Counted from the first letter of the stretch, positions 16,988-26,630 are shown. The stretch: DNA of 64,000 bases from Beggiatoa alba B18LD (GCF_000245015.1 NZ_JH600070.1:1568437-1632436); one strand, 5' to 3'. A program made the numbers and translations. Notes: generated by a model from the letters alone, not told the origin.

Positions 16988-17732
16988 CCTGCATTTCTGC
17001 AATAGAATCAATAATCATATCCGCGACAGGTTGCAATGAAGCGTGAGTCCCTGCACCTGTCAAAACGCCTACACAGTAGCCAACCCCTGCATTTTTTCCC
17101 ATCGTCAAATCGCTACGACTATCACCCACAACAAGGATTTTTTGTGGCTCAACTTGGCATTGCTCAGCAATATACCAAACAGGCGCGGGCGATGGTTTAT
17201 TCTCTAACGCATCATCGCCACAAACTAAAACATCGATATAGTTTTGAATATTTAACACATCCAGCGCGTAAACTGTGCCCGCTCGATAATCGCTGGTGAC
17301 AATCCCTACTTTAATAGCGGCTTGCTGACACTGTGCGAGAAAATCGCTTAATGCACCAATTGGGCGAATCATCTCAGCTGTTGGTAACGCCATTAAAATA
17401 GGCGTGAAATGGGTTTGTACAGCAGTCTCCGCCGCTTCCCAAGACAAGCCCCATTCTTGCAACACTTGCACTGCTGTTTTTTGCACCATTTCCAAAGATG
17501 CACAAGCCATATCGCTATCACTGACGACATTGTCTGTCTTTAAATCACAGCCTAAGCGTGTGCAAACAGTCGCTAACAGTAAGGCATCGCCTTGAACTTG
17601 TTGTACTAATGTTTCAATACTCTGGCGGGCTTTTTGTCCCCATAAATAAAAAAAGTCGATAAGCGTTCCATCTTTATCAAAGATAATTAAATCCACATCA
17701 AGCAGTTGTTCGCCTATTTTTAAATTGCCCAT
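16947..17732 (-). CDS. HAD-family phosphatase (phosphoglycolate phosphatase-like)
   Basis: 261 residues, cytosolic. HAD motif I IFDKDGTLIDF at 17-27 holds the nucleophile and general acid Asp pair, motif II is the Thr of GIVTSD, the Lys is in ENKPSP, and motif IV is GDSRSDLTMGKNAG. A helical cap lies between motifs I and II. This is the Gph/YjjG-like group that dephosphorylates small metabolites such as 2-phosphoglycolate. The 3' end overlaps the membrane-protein gene by 41 bp on the opposite strand. Confidence 0.85.
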   Translation of the reverse strand: MGNLKIGEQLLDVDLIIFDKDGTLIDFFYLWGQKARQSIETLVQQVQGDALLLATVCTRLGCDLKTDNVVSDSDMACASLEMVQKTAVQVLQEWGLSWEAAETAVQTHFTPILMALPTAEMIRPIGALSDFLAQCQQAAIKVGIVTSDYRAGTVYALDVLNIQNYIDVLVCGDDALENKPSPAPVWYIAEQCQVEPQKILVVGDSRSDLTMGKNAGVGYCVGVLTGAGTHASLQPVADMIIDSIAEMQVIFSGSDVVAIAD

Positions 17733-17811
17733 TTTTTTACCCCCTCACATTCCCTAAAAATACACTGGTTTAAGGTATTTACTATGCCATAAATTGTCGA
17801 ATCGACAAAAT

Positions 17812-17840
17812 TTGTCATTTCGTTTTTTTCTACCTAGAAT
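17812..17840 (+). promoter_or_regulatory. Sigma70 promoter of the RND pump operon
   Basis: TTGTCA (17812-17817), a 17-nt spacer, TAGAAT (17835-17840), placed 33 bp before the tetR start and directly next to the palindromic operator. Confidence 0.65.
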
Positions 17841-17841
17841 A

Positions 17842-17857
17842 GAGTGAACGCTCACTC
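17842..17857. promoter_or_regulatory. Palindromic operator for the TetR repressor
   Basis: GAGTGAACGCTCACTC, a 16-bp sequence with perfect 6-bp arms (GAGTGA/TCACTC), lies right after the -10 box and covers the probable transcription start. TetR-family repressors usually bind such sites in their own promoter. A second short palindrome GTCGAATCGAC is at 17794-17804. Confidence 0.7.
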
Positions 17858-17872
17858 CAATATAGGATAAAC

Positions 17873-18478
17873 ATGAATGATAAACCTTGCGATGATAAAC
17901 GTCGTCGTATTTTAGATGCAACCCATAAACTCATTGTACGCAATGGCTTGCATGGTACAAGCATGAGCATGATAGTCAAAGCCTCAGGTGTACCGATGGG
18001 GACAATTTATCGTTATTTTAAAGATAAAGAGACTTTGATTAATGAACTACATTATGAATCTGTTCAACAAGTTGCTCATTATATTTGTAAAGACTTAGAT
18101 AACAATTTGCCCTTACGTCAGCAACTCGAGATTTTAATTAACAACATTATCGATTGTAACGAAGCCTATCCTGACCGTTTTTTAATTAAAGCCATTTTAG
18201 ACATGGTACCGAATAAACCAGCAGATGATATTGAATTTCTTGATAAAACCTTTTTACCCGTTATCACATTTGGTTTACAAGGCTTAGAACAAGGCATCTT
18301 TAAACCCTTGCCCGTTGATGTATTGCTCAGTCTGGGGCTAGGGCCGCTCGAGTGGTACTTTCATATTCGTAAAGGCAATTTACAAGGCTTAACCCCTGAA
18401 CAACGGACACTTTTTGTCCAAGCCTGTTGGGACGCACTCGTTTTAAATCCGCATTCTTCTGAAGGACAATCCTCATGA
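17873..18478 (+). CDS. TetR/AcrR-family repressor
   Basis: 201 residues. The N-terminal helix-turn-helix (RILDATHKLIVRNGLHGTSMSMIVKASGVPMGTIYRYF, read in two halves around GLHGTSM) is a textbook TetR domain at about 10-55, followed by an all-helical ligand domain. It overlaps the adaptor gene by 4 bases (ATGA), so it is part of the pump operon and most likely represses it through the operator at 17842. Confidence 0.9.
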   Translation: MNDKPCDDKRRRILDATHKLIVRNGLHGTSMSMIVKASGVPMGTIYRYFKDKETLINELHYESVQQVAHYICKDLDNNLPLRQQLEILINNIIDCNEAYPDRFLIKAILDMVPNKPADDIEFLDKTFLPVITFGLQGLEQGIFKPLPVDVLLSLGLGPLEWYFHIRKGNLQGLTPEQRTLFVQACWDALVLNPHSSEGQSS

Positions 18479-19608
18479 TACGTTGGTTTTTTGCCGTTAT
18501 CGTTATTTCTCTCTTACTATTTGGCAGTATTTTTTGGTTTAATAATTTTAAAAATCAAATGATTGCTGAAGTTATGTCGAATATGCCCGAACCTGAATTA
18601 CCTGTTGAGGTTATCGACGTGACTTCGCGCACATGGCGACCTGCTATCCAATCGATTGGTTATATTGAACCGTCTGAAGGGGTTGATGTCACAACCTCAG
18701 TGGCAGGTATGGTGGAAATGGTTCGTTTTGAATCAGGCGACCGTGTGACACAAGGTCAAGTGTTAGTTTCTTTAGAATCTAATGTCGAACGTGCTGATTT
18801 AGCCGCTGCACAAGCTCGTTTAGCCGAAGCAAAAAATACTTGGACACGTAACCAGAAAGTCTATCAACGCAATTTAATTTCCGCTGATGAAGTGGAAAAG
18901 CTAGAGTTTGCCTATAAAGCCACATTGGCTGAGGTGGCTAGTTTACAAGCGAAAGTCGACCGTTTAGAAGTTAAAGCCCCGTTTTCAGGACAAATGGGCA
19001 TTCGGAAAGTCCAGAAAGGGCAATATTTACAACCTAGTAGCGTTTTAGCCTATTTAGAAAGTAATGATGAAATGCGTGTGCGTTTTATCATTCCACAAAA
19101 ATATCTGCCTCATGTCAGTATCGGAATGCCCATTGAATTACATACAGATGTTTACTCTAATCAATCATTTACAGGCACACTGAGCGCGATAGAACCCTCC
19201 GTCGATAAAGACAGCGGGATTATTCAACTACAAGCCCGTCTCCCCAACCCCGCGCAAAAATTACGCAGTGGCATGTACGCGACAATCACCATTTGGCAAA
19301 CCGAACAAGCAAATACCATCGTTGTGCCACAAATGGCGATTAACTTCACGTTATACGGTGAAATGGTTTATATCGTGCAGAAATTGGAAGAACCTGATAA
19401 AACGGGGGCAAAAAAACCAGTATTACGGGTTAAACAACAAAGTGTTAGCGTTGGAGAACGCCGTGGCGATGATGCCGTCATTCTGTCAGGCTTACAAGCA
19501 GGTGATATGCTCGTGACTTCAGGGCAAGTGCGTTTAGACAATCACGCAAAAGTTAAAATTGTGAAAAATGACTTTATTAAACATGACCAACCGATTCCTA
19601 TTGATTAA
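18475..19608 (+). CDS. RND efflux periplasmic adaptor (membrane fusion protein)
   Basis: 377 residues. One N-terminal membrane anchor (about 5-24), then the adaptor fold: barrel-sandwich/lipoyl halves (SVAGMVEMVRFESGDRVTQG and VKAPFSGQMGIRKVQKGQYL), a short helical hairpin between them (ARLAEAKNTWTRNQKVY), a beta-barrel and a membrane-proximal domain. It links the inner-membrane pump at 19615 to an outer-membrane TolC-type channel that is not encoded here. Overlaps tetR by 4 bases and precedes the pump gene by 6. Confidence 0.92.
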   Translation: MIRWFFAVIVISLLLFGSIFWFNNFKNQMIAEVMSNMPEPELPVEVIDVTSRTWRPAIQSIGYIEPSEGVDVTTSVAGMVEMVRFESGDRVTQGQVLVSLESNVERADLAAAQARLAEAKNTWTRNQKVYQRNLISADEVEKLEFAYKATLAEVASLQAKVDRLEVKAPFSGQMGIRKVQKGQYLQPSSVLAYLESNDEMRVRFIIPQKYLPHVSIGMPIELHTDVYSNQSFTGTLSAIEPSVDKDSGIIQLQARLPNPAQKLRSGMYATITIWQTEQANTIVVPQMAINFTLYGEMVYIVQKLEEPDKTGAKKPVLRVKQQSVSVGERRGDDAVILSGLQAGDMLVTSGQVRLDNHAKVKIVKNDFIKHDQPIPID

Positions 19609-19614
19609 TCCATC

Positions 19615-22600
19615 ATGACTTTTACCGACAATTTTATACAACGCCCTGTTATGGCTATCGCTTTGAGCTTTTTAGTCTTAATTCTCGGCTTACAAGCGAT
19701 TTTCAAGCTACAAATTCGGGAATATCCCGAAATGACCAATACGAATATTATCGTATCAACCAGTTATTACGGTGCATCGGCTGATGTCATACAAGGCTTT
19801 ATCACCCAACCCTTGCAACAAGCCATTACCGAAGCAGATAACATCGACTACTTAGAATCCAGTAGCCAATTGAGTAGTAGTACGATTACTGCACACATGA
19901 AAGTCGGCACAGACCCTAATGCAGCACTCGCGGAAATCATGGCGAAGGTGAATAGCGTTAATTCTCAATTACCGCCTGAAGCTGAAAATCCCACCATTAC
20001 CAGTGAAGTCGGCTCAACCACTGCATTGATGTATCTAAGTTTTTTCAGTAAAACTTTGTCAACGGCTCAAATTGGTGACTATTTAAAACGTAACGTACAA
20101 AATCAATTACTGTCTGTTCAGGGGGTTTCTAGTGCTAGCGTTCTTTCTCCCTCACTATCGGTGCGTATCTGGTTAGACCCTAAAGCTATGGCGATGCACA
20201 ACTTAACCGCTAACGAAGTCAATGCGGTATTAAGCAATAATAACTACCGTGCCGCACCTGGGCAGGTGAAAAGCCGTTATTATCAATACATCATTCAAGT
20301 TAATACCGATTTAAAAGGGGTAGAAGAATTTGAACAAATGGTGATTGCTAAACGACCTGAAGGCATTATCCGTTTACAAGATATTGCTAAAGTGGAATTA
20401 GCGGCTGTGCGGGAAACTGTGAAAGCACGGATGAGCGGCATTAACGCCGTTGTTATTGCTATCGAACCAACACCAACGGCAAACCCGTTAGATGTTGCGC
20501 AATTAGTCACCGAACAGTTAAAAACCATTCAGCGTAATCTTGCCAGTGGGATAGAAATGGAGATTAGTTACGATGCCAGCGAATATATTCGCGCATCGAT
20601 TAATGAAGTGTTACACACCATTGCTGAAGCGAGTTTAATTGTCGTTATCGTGATATTCCTCTTCATGGGCTCATTTCGCGCCATGCTGATTCCCATCGTC
20701 ACCATTCCCTTTTCACTGATTGGGGTCTGTTTAGCCATGCAATTTCTCGGCTTTTCCCTGAATTTGCTCACCTTATTGGCGATGGTCTTGGCAATTGGAC
20801 TTGTTGTTGATGATGCAATTGTCGTTGTTGAAAACGTAGAACGCCATTTACAACAAGGCAAATCGCCCTTTGATGCTGCCATTGTCGGCACACGAGAAAT
20901 TGCGATGCCCGTTATCAGCATGACAATCACCCTCGCCGCTGTTTATTCCCCCATTGCATTATTAGAAGGGGTAACAGGCACACTCTTTAAAGAATTTGCC
21001 CTCACCCTTGCGGGCGCGGTCATCGTCTCGGGCATGGTTGCCTTAAGCCTTTCCCCCGCCATGTGTTCCCTGATTCTAAAACACGGACAACACGCCAGCC
21101 GTTTTGAACAAGGTGTACAAGCCATCATGGCAAGCGTAGAACGTGGCTATGGACGCATGTTAGATGCAACGTTAACCCATCGCCCTGCCGTACTACTATT
21201 CGCTATCATCGTGATGGGTTCACTCGTCATGCTCTTCCCGATGATTCCATCAGAACTCGCCCCCACTGAAGAAAAAGGCGCGTTTTTAGGCATGGCAACT
21301 GCGCCCAGTGGCGCGAACGTCGACTTTATTGATACGAACCTTAATGAAATTGGAGAACGCGCGAAACAAACCGAAGGAATACGCAATGTATTGAGTTTAG
21401 CAGGGATGCCAAAATCTAATGCAGGACTGACCGTGATGCTCAGTGAACCTTGGCAAAATCGAACCCATACTGAAAAACAGATGACGGAATTATTTACTAA
21501 AACCGTAGAAGACATTGCAGGCGTTAAAATGGCAGCCTTTCCCTTGCCCGCTTTACCAGGCGGTGGAGGAGGACTACCCGTGCAAATGGTCATTAAAAGC
21601 ACAGCTGATTATGAAACCATACTGAAATTAGCCTTAGAGCTACAAGAACGCGCAAAAGCCAGCCATTTATTCATCTTTACCGACATCGATATTAAATTCG
21701 ACACAGCCACGCTGAAATATCAAATTAACCGCGATAAAGCGGGCATGTATGGCGTAACCATGGCAGATATTGCCAGCACTCTATCGACATTTGTTGGTGA
21801 TGGACGTGTCAACTACATCAACCGCGATGGACGCAGTTACGAAGTCGTGCCCCAAGTAGCGCGTACTGACCGCTTAACCCCTGAAAGTCTAGGTAATTAT
21901 TATGTGCGAGCAAGTTCAGGGCAACAAATCCCACTGGCGGAATTACTCGATTTTACCGTGCGCGGTGAACCTTTAAGCCTAGAACAAATGGATCAAGCCA
22001 ACGCGATTACCTTCAGCGCGGTTTTAATGCCAAATGGCAGTTTAGGCGATGCTTTAAACTTTTTAATGAAACAAGCGGATGAAATTCTCCCTACTGGCTT
22101 TACCTACGACTTTAAAGGCACATCGCGCCAATACATGCAAGAAGGCTCTTCGTTATACATCACTTTCGCACTCGCCCTTGCCATTATCTTCCTCGTCTTA
22201 GCGATACAATTTGAAAGCTGGCGCGACCCCTTAGTTATCATGGTTTCAGTACCTTTAGCACTCTGTGGCGCGTTACTCGTCATGGCATGGGGGACAGCAA
22301 CGTTAAACATTTACACCCAAATTGGTTTAATTACGCTGATTGGACTGATAACCAAACACGGGATATTAATGTGCGAAGTCGCAAAAGAGCGTCAATTACA
22401 CTTTAACGAAAACAAATTTGCTGCCATTCAACATGCTGCCCGCATTCGATTACGTCCGATTTTAATGACTGTTATCGCTATGGTTTCGGGCGTTATTCCC
22501 CTGCTCTACGCCGCAGGACCTGGCGCTGCTGCCCGCTTTAGCATTGGCATTGTGATTTTTTCAGGGCTTTCGATAGGCACACTTTTCACCCTTTTTGTGT

Positions 22601-22704
22601 TGCCCACGATTTACAGCTATTTAGGAGAAGCTCATAAACCCTTAAAAATTTATCAAGTTCCTGTCGAGGGACAGGCAGAAGAACAACGCACGCCTGCGCA
22701 TTAA
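19615..22704 (+). CDS. RND-family efflux transporter permease
   Basis: 1029 residues, the full AcrB-like length: a first membrane helix, a periplasmic porter loop, the central TM2-TM7 block with the proton-relay aspartates in GLVVDDAIVVVEN, a second porter loop and the final TM block (IGLITLIGLITKHGILM). The adaptor and TetR genes upstream make a complete regulated efflux operon. The substrate cannot be predicted; HAE1-type pumps export hydrophobic drugs, dyes and bile-like compounds. No outer-membrane factor gene follows. Confidence 0.93.
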   Translation: MTFTDNFIQRPVMAIALSFLVLILGLQAIFKLQIREYPEMTNTNIIVSTSYYGASADVIQGFITQPLQQAITEADNIDYLESSSQLSSSTITAHMKVGTDPNAALAEIMAKVNSVNSQLPPEAENPTITSEVGSTTALMYLSFFSKTLSTAQIGDYLKRNVQNQLLSVQGVSSASVLSPSLSVRIWLDPKAMAMHNLTANEVNAVLSNNNYRAAPGQVKSRYYQYIIQVNTDLKGVEEFEQMVIAKRPEGIIRLQDIAKVELAAVRETVKARMSGINAVVIAIEPTPTANPLDVAQLVTEQLKTIQRNLASGIEMEISYDASEYIRASINEVLHTIAEASLIVVIVIFLFMGSFRAMLIPIVTIPFSLIGVCLAMQFLGFSLNLLTLLAMVLAIGLVVDDAIVVVENVERHLQQGKSPFDAAIVGTREIAMPVISMTITLAAVYSPIALLEGVTGTLFKEFALTLAGAVIVSGMVALSLSPAMCSLILKHGQHASRFEQGVQAIMASVERGYGRMLDATLTHRPAVLLFAIIVMGSLVMLFPMIPSELAPTEEKGAFLGMATAPSGANVDFIDTNLNEIGERAKQTEGIRNVLSLAGMPKSNAGLTVMLSEPWQNRTHTEKQMTELFTKTVEDIAGVKMAAFPLPALPGGGGGLPVQMVIKSTADYETILKLALELQERAKASHLFIFTDIDIKFDTATLKYQINRDKAGMYGVTMADIASTLSTFVGDGRVNYINRDGRSYEVVPQVARTDRLTPESLGNYYVRASSGQQIPLAELLDFTVRGEPLSLEQMDQANAITFSAVLMPNGSLGDALNFLMKQADEILPTGFTYDFKGTSRQYMQEGSSLYITFALALAIIFLVLAIQFESWRDPLVIMVSVPLALCGALLVMAWGTATLNIYTQIGLITLIGLITKHGILMCEVAKERQLHFNENKFAAIQHAARIRLRPILMTVIAMVSGVIPLLYAAGPGAAARFSIGIVIFSGLSIGTLFTLFVLPTIYSYLGEAHKPLKIYQVPVEGQAEEQRTPAH

Positions 22705-22736
22705 CTTCCCCCATATCTGCAAATTTAAAAAAATAG

Positions 22737-22775
22737 AGACCTGCTAGGTTTTCAAAACCTAGCAGGTCTTTTTGT
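22737..22775 (+). terminator. Palindrome B acting as terminator of the RND operon
   Basis: Perfect 16-bp arms at 22737-22752 and 22754-22769 with a single base between, followed by a T run, 32 bp after the pump stop codon. Same sequence as in the mosaic repeats. Confidence 0.75.
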
Positions 22776-22785
22776 CTCTTTAACT

Positions 22786-22992
22786 AACCTGAGCTCGGCG
22801 AGTGGCGAAAACCTTTTAGAATTTTTCAACTAAAAAATGTAGGGTGGAATAGCGAAGCGTATTCCACCATACGATTTATAATCTGTTTTTGCTCAGTTTT
22901 TGCAGAATTTCAAGGTGGAATACGCTTCGCTATTCCACCCTACAACATTCAAGCTGTTGTCTTTTTTAAAAGAATCTCGCCGTACTCAGGTT
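22786..22992. mobile_element. Mosaic MITE-like element, copy 2 (different core)
   Basis: 207-bp element with terminal inverted repeats AACCTGAGCTCGGCGAG (22786-22802) and CTCGCCGTACTCAGGTT (22976-22992). The core is not module A but a perfect 30-bp inverted repeat, 22840-22869 with 22914-22943 (starts GTAGGGTGGAATAGCGAAGC). Palindrome B lies just outside the left end. No ORF. Confidence 0.6.
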
Positions 22993-23012
22993 CACGCTAA
23001 ATGGTGAACATA

Positions 23013-23049
23013 AAAAAACCGAGTGTTAAATCAACACTCGGTTTTTTTA
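23013..23049. terminator. Bidirectional terminator
   Basis: AAAAAAACCGAGTGTT with AACACTCGGTTTTTTT around AAATC: A run before and T run after, so it works on both strands. It lies 18 bp beyond the stop of the MBL-fold gene on the minus strand. Confidence 0.85.
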
Positions 23050-23066
23050 TGGCGTTCAAATCAGCA

Positions 23067-23825
23067 TTAAGGCAGTTTATAATTATCTTGTGTCATTAAA
23101 TCGACACCACATTCTAAATTTTCAATCCATGCCAAAAATTGCCCAATCATCTCTTTGCCTTTAAAAGAGCGTCCATGTTGTGGCACTATCCACTCAATAT
23201 CTAATTCCCGCACCATATTAGCCCAGAAACGACATACTTTATTGCTGGACATATAGCGTTGATGAAAGGGTTTCATATATTTAATGTGAGATTCAAAATC
23301 ATCAACAGGCTGGTCTTCTTTGTTATGTACTAACGACGCGCCTAAGTCTCCAGAAAATAAAATTTTACTCAGCGGATCATAAAATTGGAAATTTCCTTCA
23401 GAGTGTAAAAAATGGGCTGGAATCGCCTTTAAAACGGCATTTCCAAGATAAATGTCCATACCCCGATCAGGAATGCCAATAATGCGATCTTTGGATTTAC
23501 CAGGGGGCGCAAAATGGGGGATAAATCGCTCCCAAATACTGGGCACAATGACTTTACACTCACTCCCAACCAACCATTTATTTAAAGAAGAAATAATGTC
23601 GGGGTCTTGATGTGAACCGATCACGTACTCTAAATTTTTAGTAAATACATATTTATACGACTTCATGAATAAATCGTTATAAATCAAATCCCCCCCTGGG
23701 TCGAGTAGGGCGGAATGACTTCCATTAACGATTAAAAATTGATTGGCTTGCACGCCTTCGCCTGACACTAGGTCATAAAAAGCAATACATTTATGTGTAC
23801 CATCATTGTACAATTCGACAGGCAT
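23067..23825 (-). CDS. MBL-fold oxygen-binding diiron (ODP-type) protein
   Basis: 252 residues forming one metallo-beta-lactamase fold of the flavodiiron type without a flavodoxin domain. Metal ligands visible: H72, D74 and D76 in SHQDPD, H141 in HFLHSEGN, D160 in LFSGDLG, H217 in PQHGRS. Flavodiiron proteins have HxExDH at the first site, so the last His is replaced by Ile here. Stand-alone ODP proteins act as oxygen sensors or reductases, for example in chemotaxis of Treponema. No partner gene is adjacent. GGAGAA sits before the ATG. Confidence 0.82.
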   Translation of the reverse strand: MPVELYNDGTHKCIAFYDLVSGEGVQANQFLIVNGSHSALLDPGGDLIYNDLFMKSYKYVFTKNLEYVIGSHQDPDIISSLNKWLVGSECKVIVPSIWERFIPHFAPPGKSKDRIIGIPDRGMDIYLGNAVLKAIPAHFLHSEGNFQFYDPLSKILFSGDLGASLVHNKEDQPVDDFESHIKYMKPFHQRYMSSNKVCRFWANMVRELDIEWIVPQHGRSFKGKEMIGQFLAWIENLECGVDLMTQDNYKLP

Positions 23826-24402
23826 TTAATTGATTCTCCTCACACAACCTATCAGCGTTCACGCAATTTTAACTATCCAGTAATTTGACGACAGCCTTAA
23901 AAATCCACAATAGTTGCTTGAGCTTACTCATACTTTAGTCAGAAGCGCAGTATTACCCGCAAAGTAAGCCTACCAGTCCAGCAGTTTAATGCTTTTATGC
24001 CCAAGCCACACGTTGGAAATTTAAGGATTGCTAGGAATATATCCTACTCTTAATTTGCCAGCACGATAAGTCAAGCATCATTCTGAATCAGAATGCTTCA
24101 CTTTAAAAAGCTATATAATATATGTCTTTAGCATAAAGAGGAAACATCAAACAATTTTGTATTGAACTCAAGCCAGTGATGTTACAACAAAAAGCAGGTT
24201 GTTAAATCACTTAAACAAATGAATTAGCAAAGTTTATACCAGTAAAATAATTTGTTTAAAAATTGAAGGAGAACTGATAATTTGCGGGGTTTGTGTCAAA
24301 AATTTGTGATGAAAAAGACGTAATTTAGACATTTTTGAGATAGGGTTATGATATAAGCGATACACTTCATTATTTATTATTTTTAGCAAAAGAGATGCTT
24401 CA
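23826..24402. other. 577-bp gap between the MBL-fold gene and argC
   Basis: AT-rich, with no ORF of credible length, no strong hairpin and none of the window's repeat modules. A possible argC promoter is TTAGAC (24325-24330), 16 nt, TATGAT (24347-24352), about 50 bp before the start codon. Confidence 0.5.
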
Positions 24403-25437
24403 ATGATTAAAGTTGGTATTGTCGGTGGTACAGGTTACACAGGGGTTGAATTATTACGGCTATTAGCAACTCATCCTGATGTGCGCGTGCAAATGGTTAC
24501 TTCACGTGGCGAGGCAGGCGTTAAAGTTGCTGATATGTTTCCTAACTTGCGCGGTTTTGTTGATTTAGCATTCACCGAGCCGAATCCTGAACAATTAGCA
24601 AACTGTGATATCGTGTTTTTCGCCACGCCTAACGGAACTGCCATGCAAAGCGTGCCTGATTTATTAAAAACAGGGGTGCGTGTTATCGATTTAGCCGCAG
24701 ATTTTCGCTTAAAAAATCCAGTAACATGGGAACAATGGTATAAAGTGAAACATGTTTGCCCTGAATTATTAAATGATGCTGTGTATGGCTTGCCCGAGGT
24801 GAACCGCACCGCGATTGCCGCCGCACGTTTAGTCGCAAACCCTGGTTGTTATGCAACGGCGGTGCAATTAGGATTTATTCCCTTGTTAGAGGCTGGCATT
24901 GTTGACCCTAAAAGTTTAATTGCAGATGCAAAATCGGGTGTCAGTGGCGCAGGACGTAAAGCCGAAGTTGGTATGCTAATGGGAGAAACGGGCGAAAGTT
25001 TTAAAGCCTATGGGGTTGCAGGACATCGGCATTTACCTGAAATCGTACAGGGCTTAAATCCCTTATCACATGTGCCTGTACAATTAACTTTTGTCCCTCA
25101 TTTATTACCTATGATTCGCGGGATTCACGCGACGTTATATGCAACGTTGTACGAAAACAATGTATTAGATTTACAGCATATTTTTGAACAACGTTATAAA
25201 GATGAACCTTTTGTCGATGTATTACCCGCAGGCTTTCATCCAGAAACAAGAAGTGTTCGCGGTGCAAATATGTGTCGTATTGCTGTTCATCGCCCACAAG
25301 GCGGGAATGTTGTGGTGGTACTTGCTGTTATCGATAATCTGGTGAAAGGTGCAGCAGGGCAAGCTGTGCAAAATATGAATATTATGTGTGGATTACCAGA
25401 AAGCACAGGCTTAAAACTGGTTGGGCTATTGCCTTAA
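24403..25437 (+). CDS. argC: N-acetyl-gamma-glutamyl-phosphate reductase
   Basis: 344 residues. The N-terminal nucleotide-binding motif is [17 protein letters not shown] at 5-21, the active-site Cys is C149 in NPGCYAT, and [11 protein letters not shown] and HRHLPEI are the conserved substrate-binding segments. It reduces N-acetylglutamyl phosphate with NADPH in arginine synthesis. The next genes (bactofilin, OmpA-like) are unrelated to arginine and probably form a separate unit. AGAGATGC before the ATG is a modest ribosome binding site. Confidence 0.95.
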   Translation: MIKVGIVGGTGYTGVELLRLLATHPDVRVQMVTSRGEAGVKVADMFPNLRGFVDLAFTEPNPEQLANCDIVFFATPNGTAMQSVPDLLKTGVRVIDLAADFRLKNPVTWEQWYKVKHVCPELLNDAVYGLPEVNRTAIAAARLVANPGCYATAVQLGFIPLLEAGIVDPKSLIADAKSGVSGAGRKAEVGMLMGETGESFKAYGVAGHRHLPEIVQGLNPLSHVPVQLTFVPHLLPMIRGIHATLYATLYENNVLDLQHIFEQRYKDEPFVDVLPAGFHPETRSVRGANMCRIAVHRPQGGNVVVVLAVIDNLVKGAAGQAVQNMNIMCGLPESTGLKLVGLLP

Positions 25438-25543
25438 ATAGGCTATTTATGGCACATCCTTTGTACATCAGAATCAAGCATTTTGCATTGAATCCCGTTA
25501 GATGTACCTTTTTTTATTGCAGTTGTTAAGGAGTATGTATCGC

Positions 25544-26005
25544 ATGTTTTGGGGCAAGAAAAAGAAAAAAGTCACACGTATTGACTCATTGATTGGACAG
25601 GGAACAGAAATTCATGGTCATGTCGTGTTTTCAGGCGGTTTACACGTTGATGGTACTGTTAAAGGCAATATCACCGCAAAAGATGATTCCAACTCCATTT
25701 TAACCTTGAGTGAACAAGGCTCAATTAAGGGTGAGGTACGTGTACCGAATGCTATTTTAAATGGGGTTATTATTGGTGATGTTTACGCAGCAGAACATAT
25801 TGAGCTTGCTTTAAATGCGCGAGTGACGGGCAACGTTTACTATAATTTAATAGAAATGGCGATGGGTGCAGAAGTCAACGGCAGCCTTGTCCACCACACC
25901 GATAAAAAACAGCCACTCGCCATTAAACATGATAAAGAGAAAAAAGGCTCAAGTATGGCAATGCCAACCCATACCCAGACAGAGACTGAAACGAAGGAAG
26001 AGTAA
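25544..26005 (+). CDS. Bactofilin (polymer-forming cytoskeletal protein)
   Basis: The start is set at 25544 (153 residues, MFWGKKKKKVTRIDSLIG) because AAGGAG lies 10 nt upstream; a longer frame opens at 25502. The core at about 15-115 is the bactofilin right-handed beta-helix with its repeated G-x-(V/I) pattern (GTEIHGHVVFSGGLHVDGTV, GSIKGEVRVPNAILNGVIIG, read as coils). The tail is Lys/Thr/Glu rich. Bactofilins polymerise without nucleotide and organise cell-wall enzymes. The OmpA-like gene follows after 2 bases, so the two are co-translated. Confidence 0.9.
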   Translation: MFWGKKKKKVTRIDSLIGQGTEIHGHVVFSGGLHVDGTVKGNITAKDDSNSILTLSEQGSIKGEVRVPNAILNGVIIGDVYAAEHIELALNARVTGNVYYNLIEMAMGAEVNGSLVHHTDKKQPLAIKHDKEKKGSSMAMPTHTQTETETKEE

Positions 26006-26007
26006 TT

Positions 26008-26556
26008 ATGAACAATGGGGGGTTTATCAGACTCATGATATTCATGAGTGTCCTTCTAAGCTCTGCGGTCTATGCGACAGAAGATAATTATCCACCACCA
26101 CCGACAGGCATTACATGGGGATGGCAAGATAATGTCTTTTTTGCCTTGAATCATGCGATATTACGTAAAACAGATTTACCCGTACTGAATCGTCTTGCAA
26201 TGACATTACAACAATATCCAGCGGTGAATCTTTTGATTACTGGGCGTGCTGATAATACTGGCGAGGAAAACTATAACCGACAATTAAGCAGTAAACGTGC
26301 TCAAGCAGTTAAACAATACCTTTTAAAACAAGGAGTTTCTATTCATCAATTGCATGTGCAAGAAATTGGTGAACAACGTCCTGTTGCATCAGATGCTTGC
26401 CCTGAAGATCGTGAACGCAATCGCCGCGTTGATTTAGCTTTTTTCCCACAAGGTTATCTGCCTGATAGACCAACACCTGTGCAAGGAGATACCAGCCCTC
26501 ATGCAGGCGAATGTGAAACTGTCAAAGAAATGCAACGGTTTATTCAATCGCATTAA
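26008..26556 (+). CDS. OmpA-family peptidoglycan-binding protein
   Basis: 182 residues with a signal peptide (about 1-23, ending VYATE) and an OmpA C-terminal-like domain at about 40-150 (VNLLITGRADNTGEENYNRQLSSKRA and ERNRRVDLAFFP regions) that binds diaminopimelate in peptidoglycan. There is no outer-membrane barrel. Two cysteines (DACPED, GECETV) flank the end of the domain. Coupling to bactofilin suggests a cell-wall-linked function. Confidence 0.86.
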   Translation: MNNGGFIRLMIFMSVLLSSAVYATEDNYPPPPTGITWGWQDNVFFALNHAILRKTDLPVLNRLAMTLQQYPAVNLLITGRADNTGEENYNRQLSSKRAQAVKQYLLKQGVSIHQLHVQEIGEQRPVASDACPEDRERNRRVDLAFFPQGYLPDRPTPVQGDTSPHAGECETVKEMQRFIQSH

Positions 26557-26630
26557 ATCACTATAAAACCCCTCACATAACACAGTTGCGATAAGACGTT
26601 ATTGCAACGATGATACGTTAATGCTCACTT

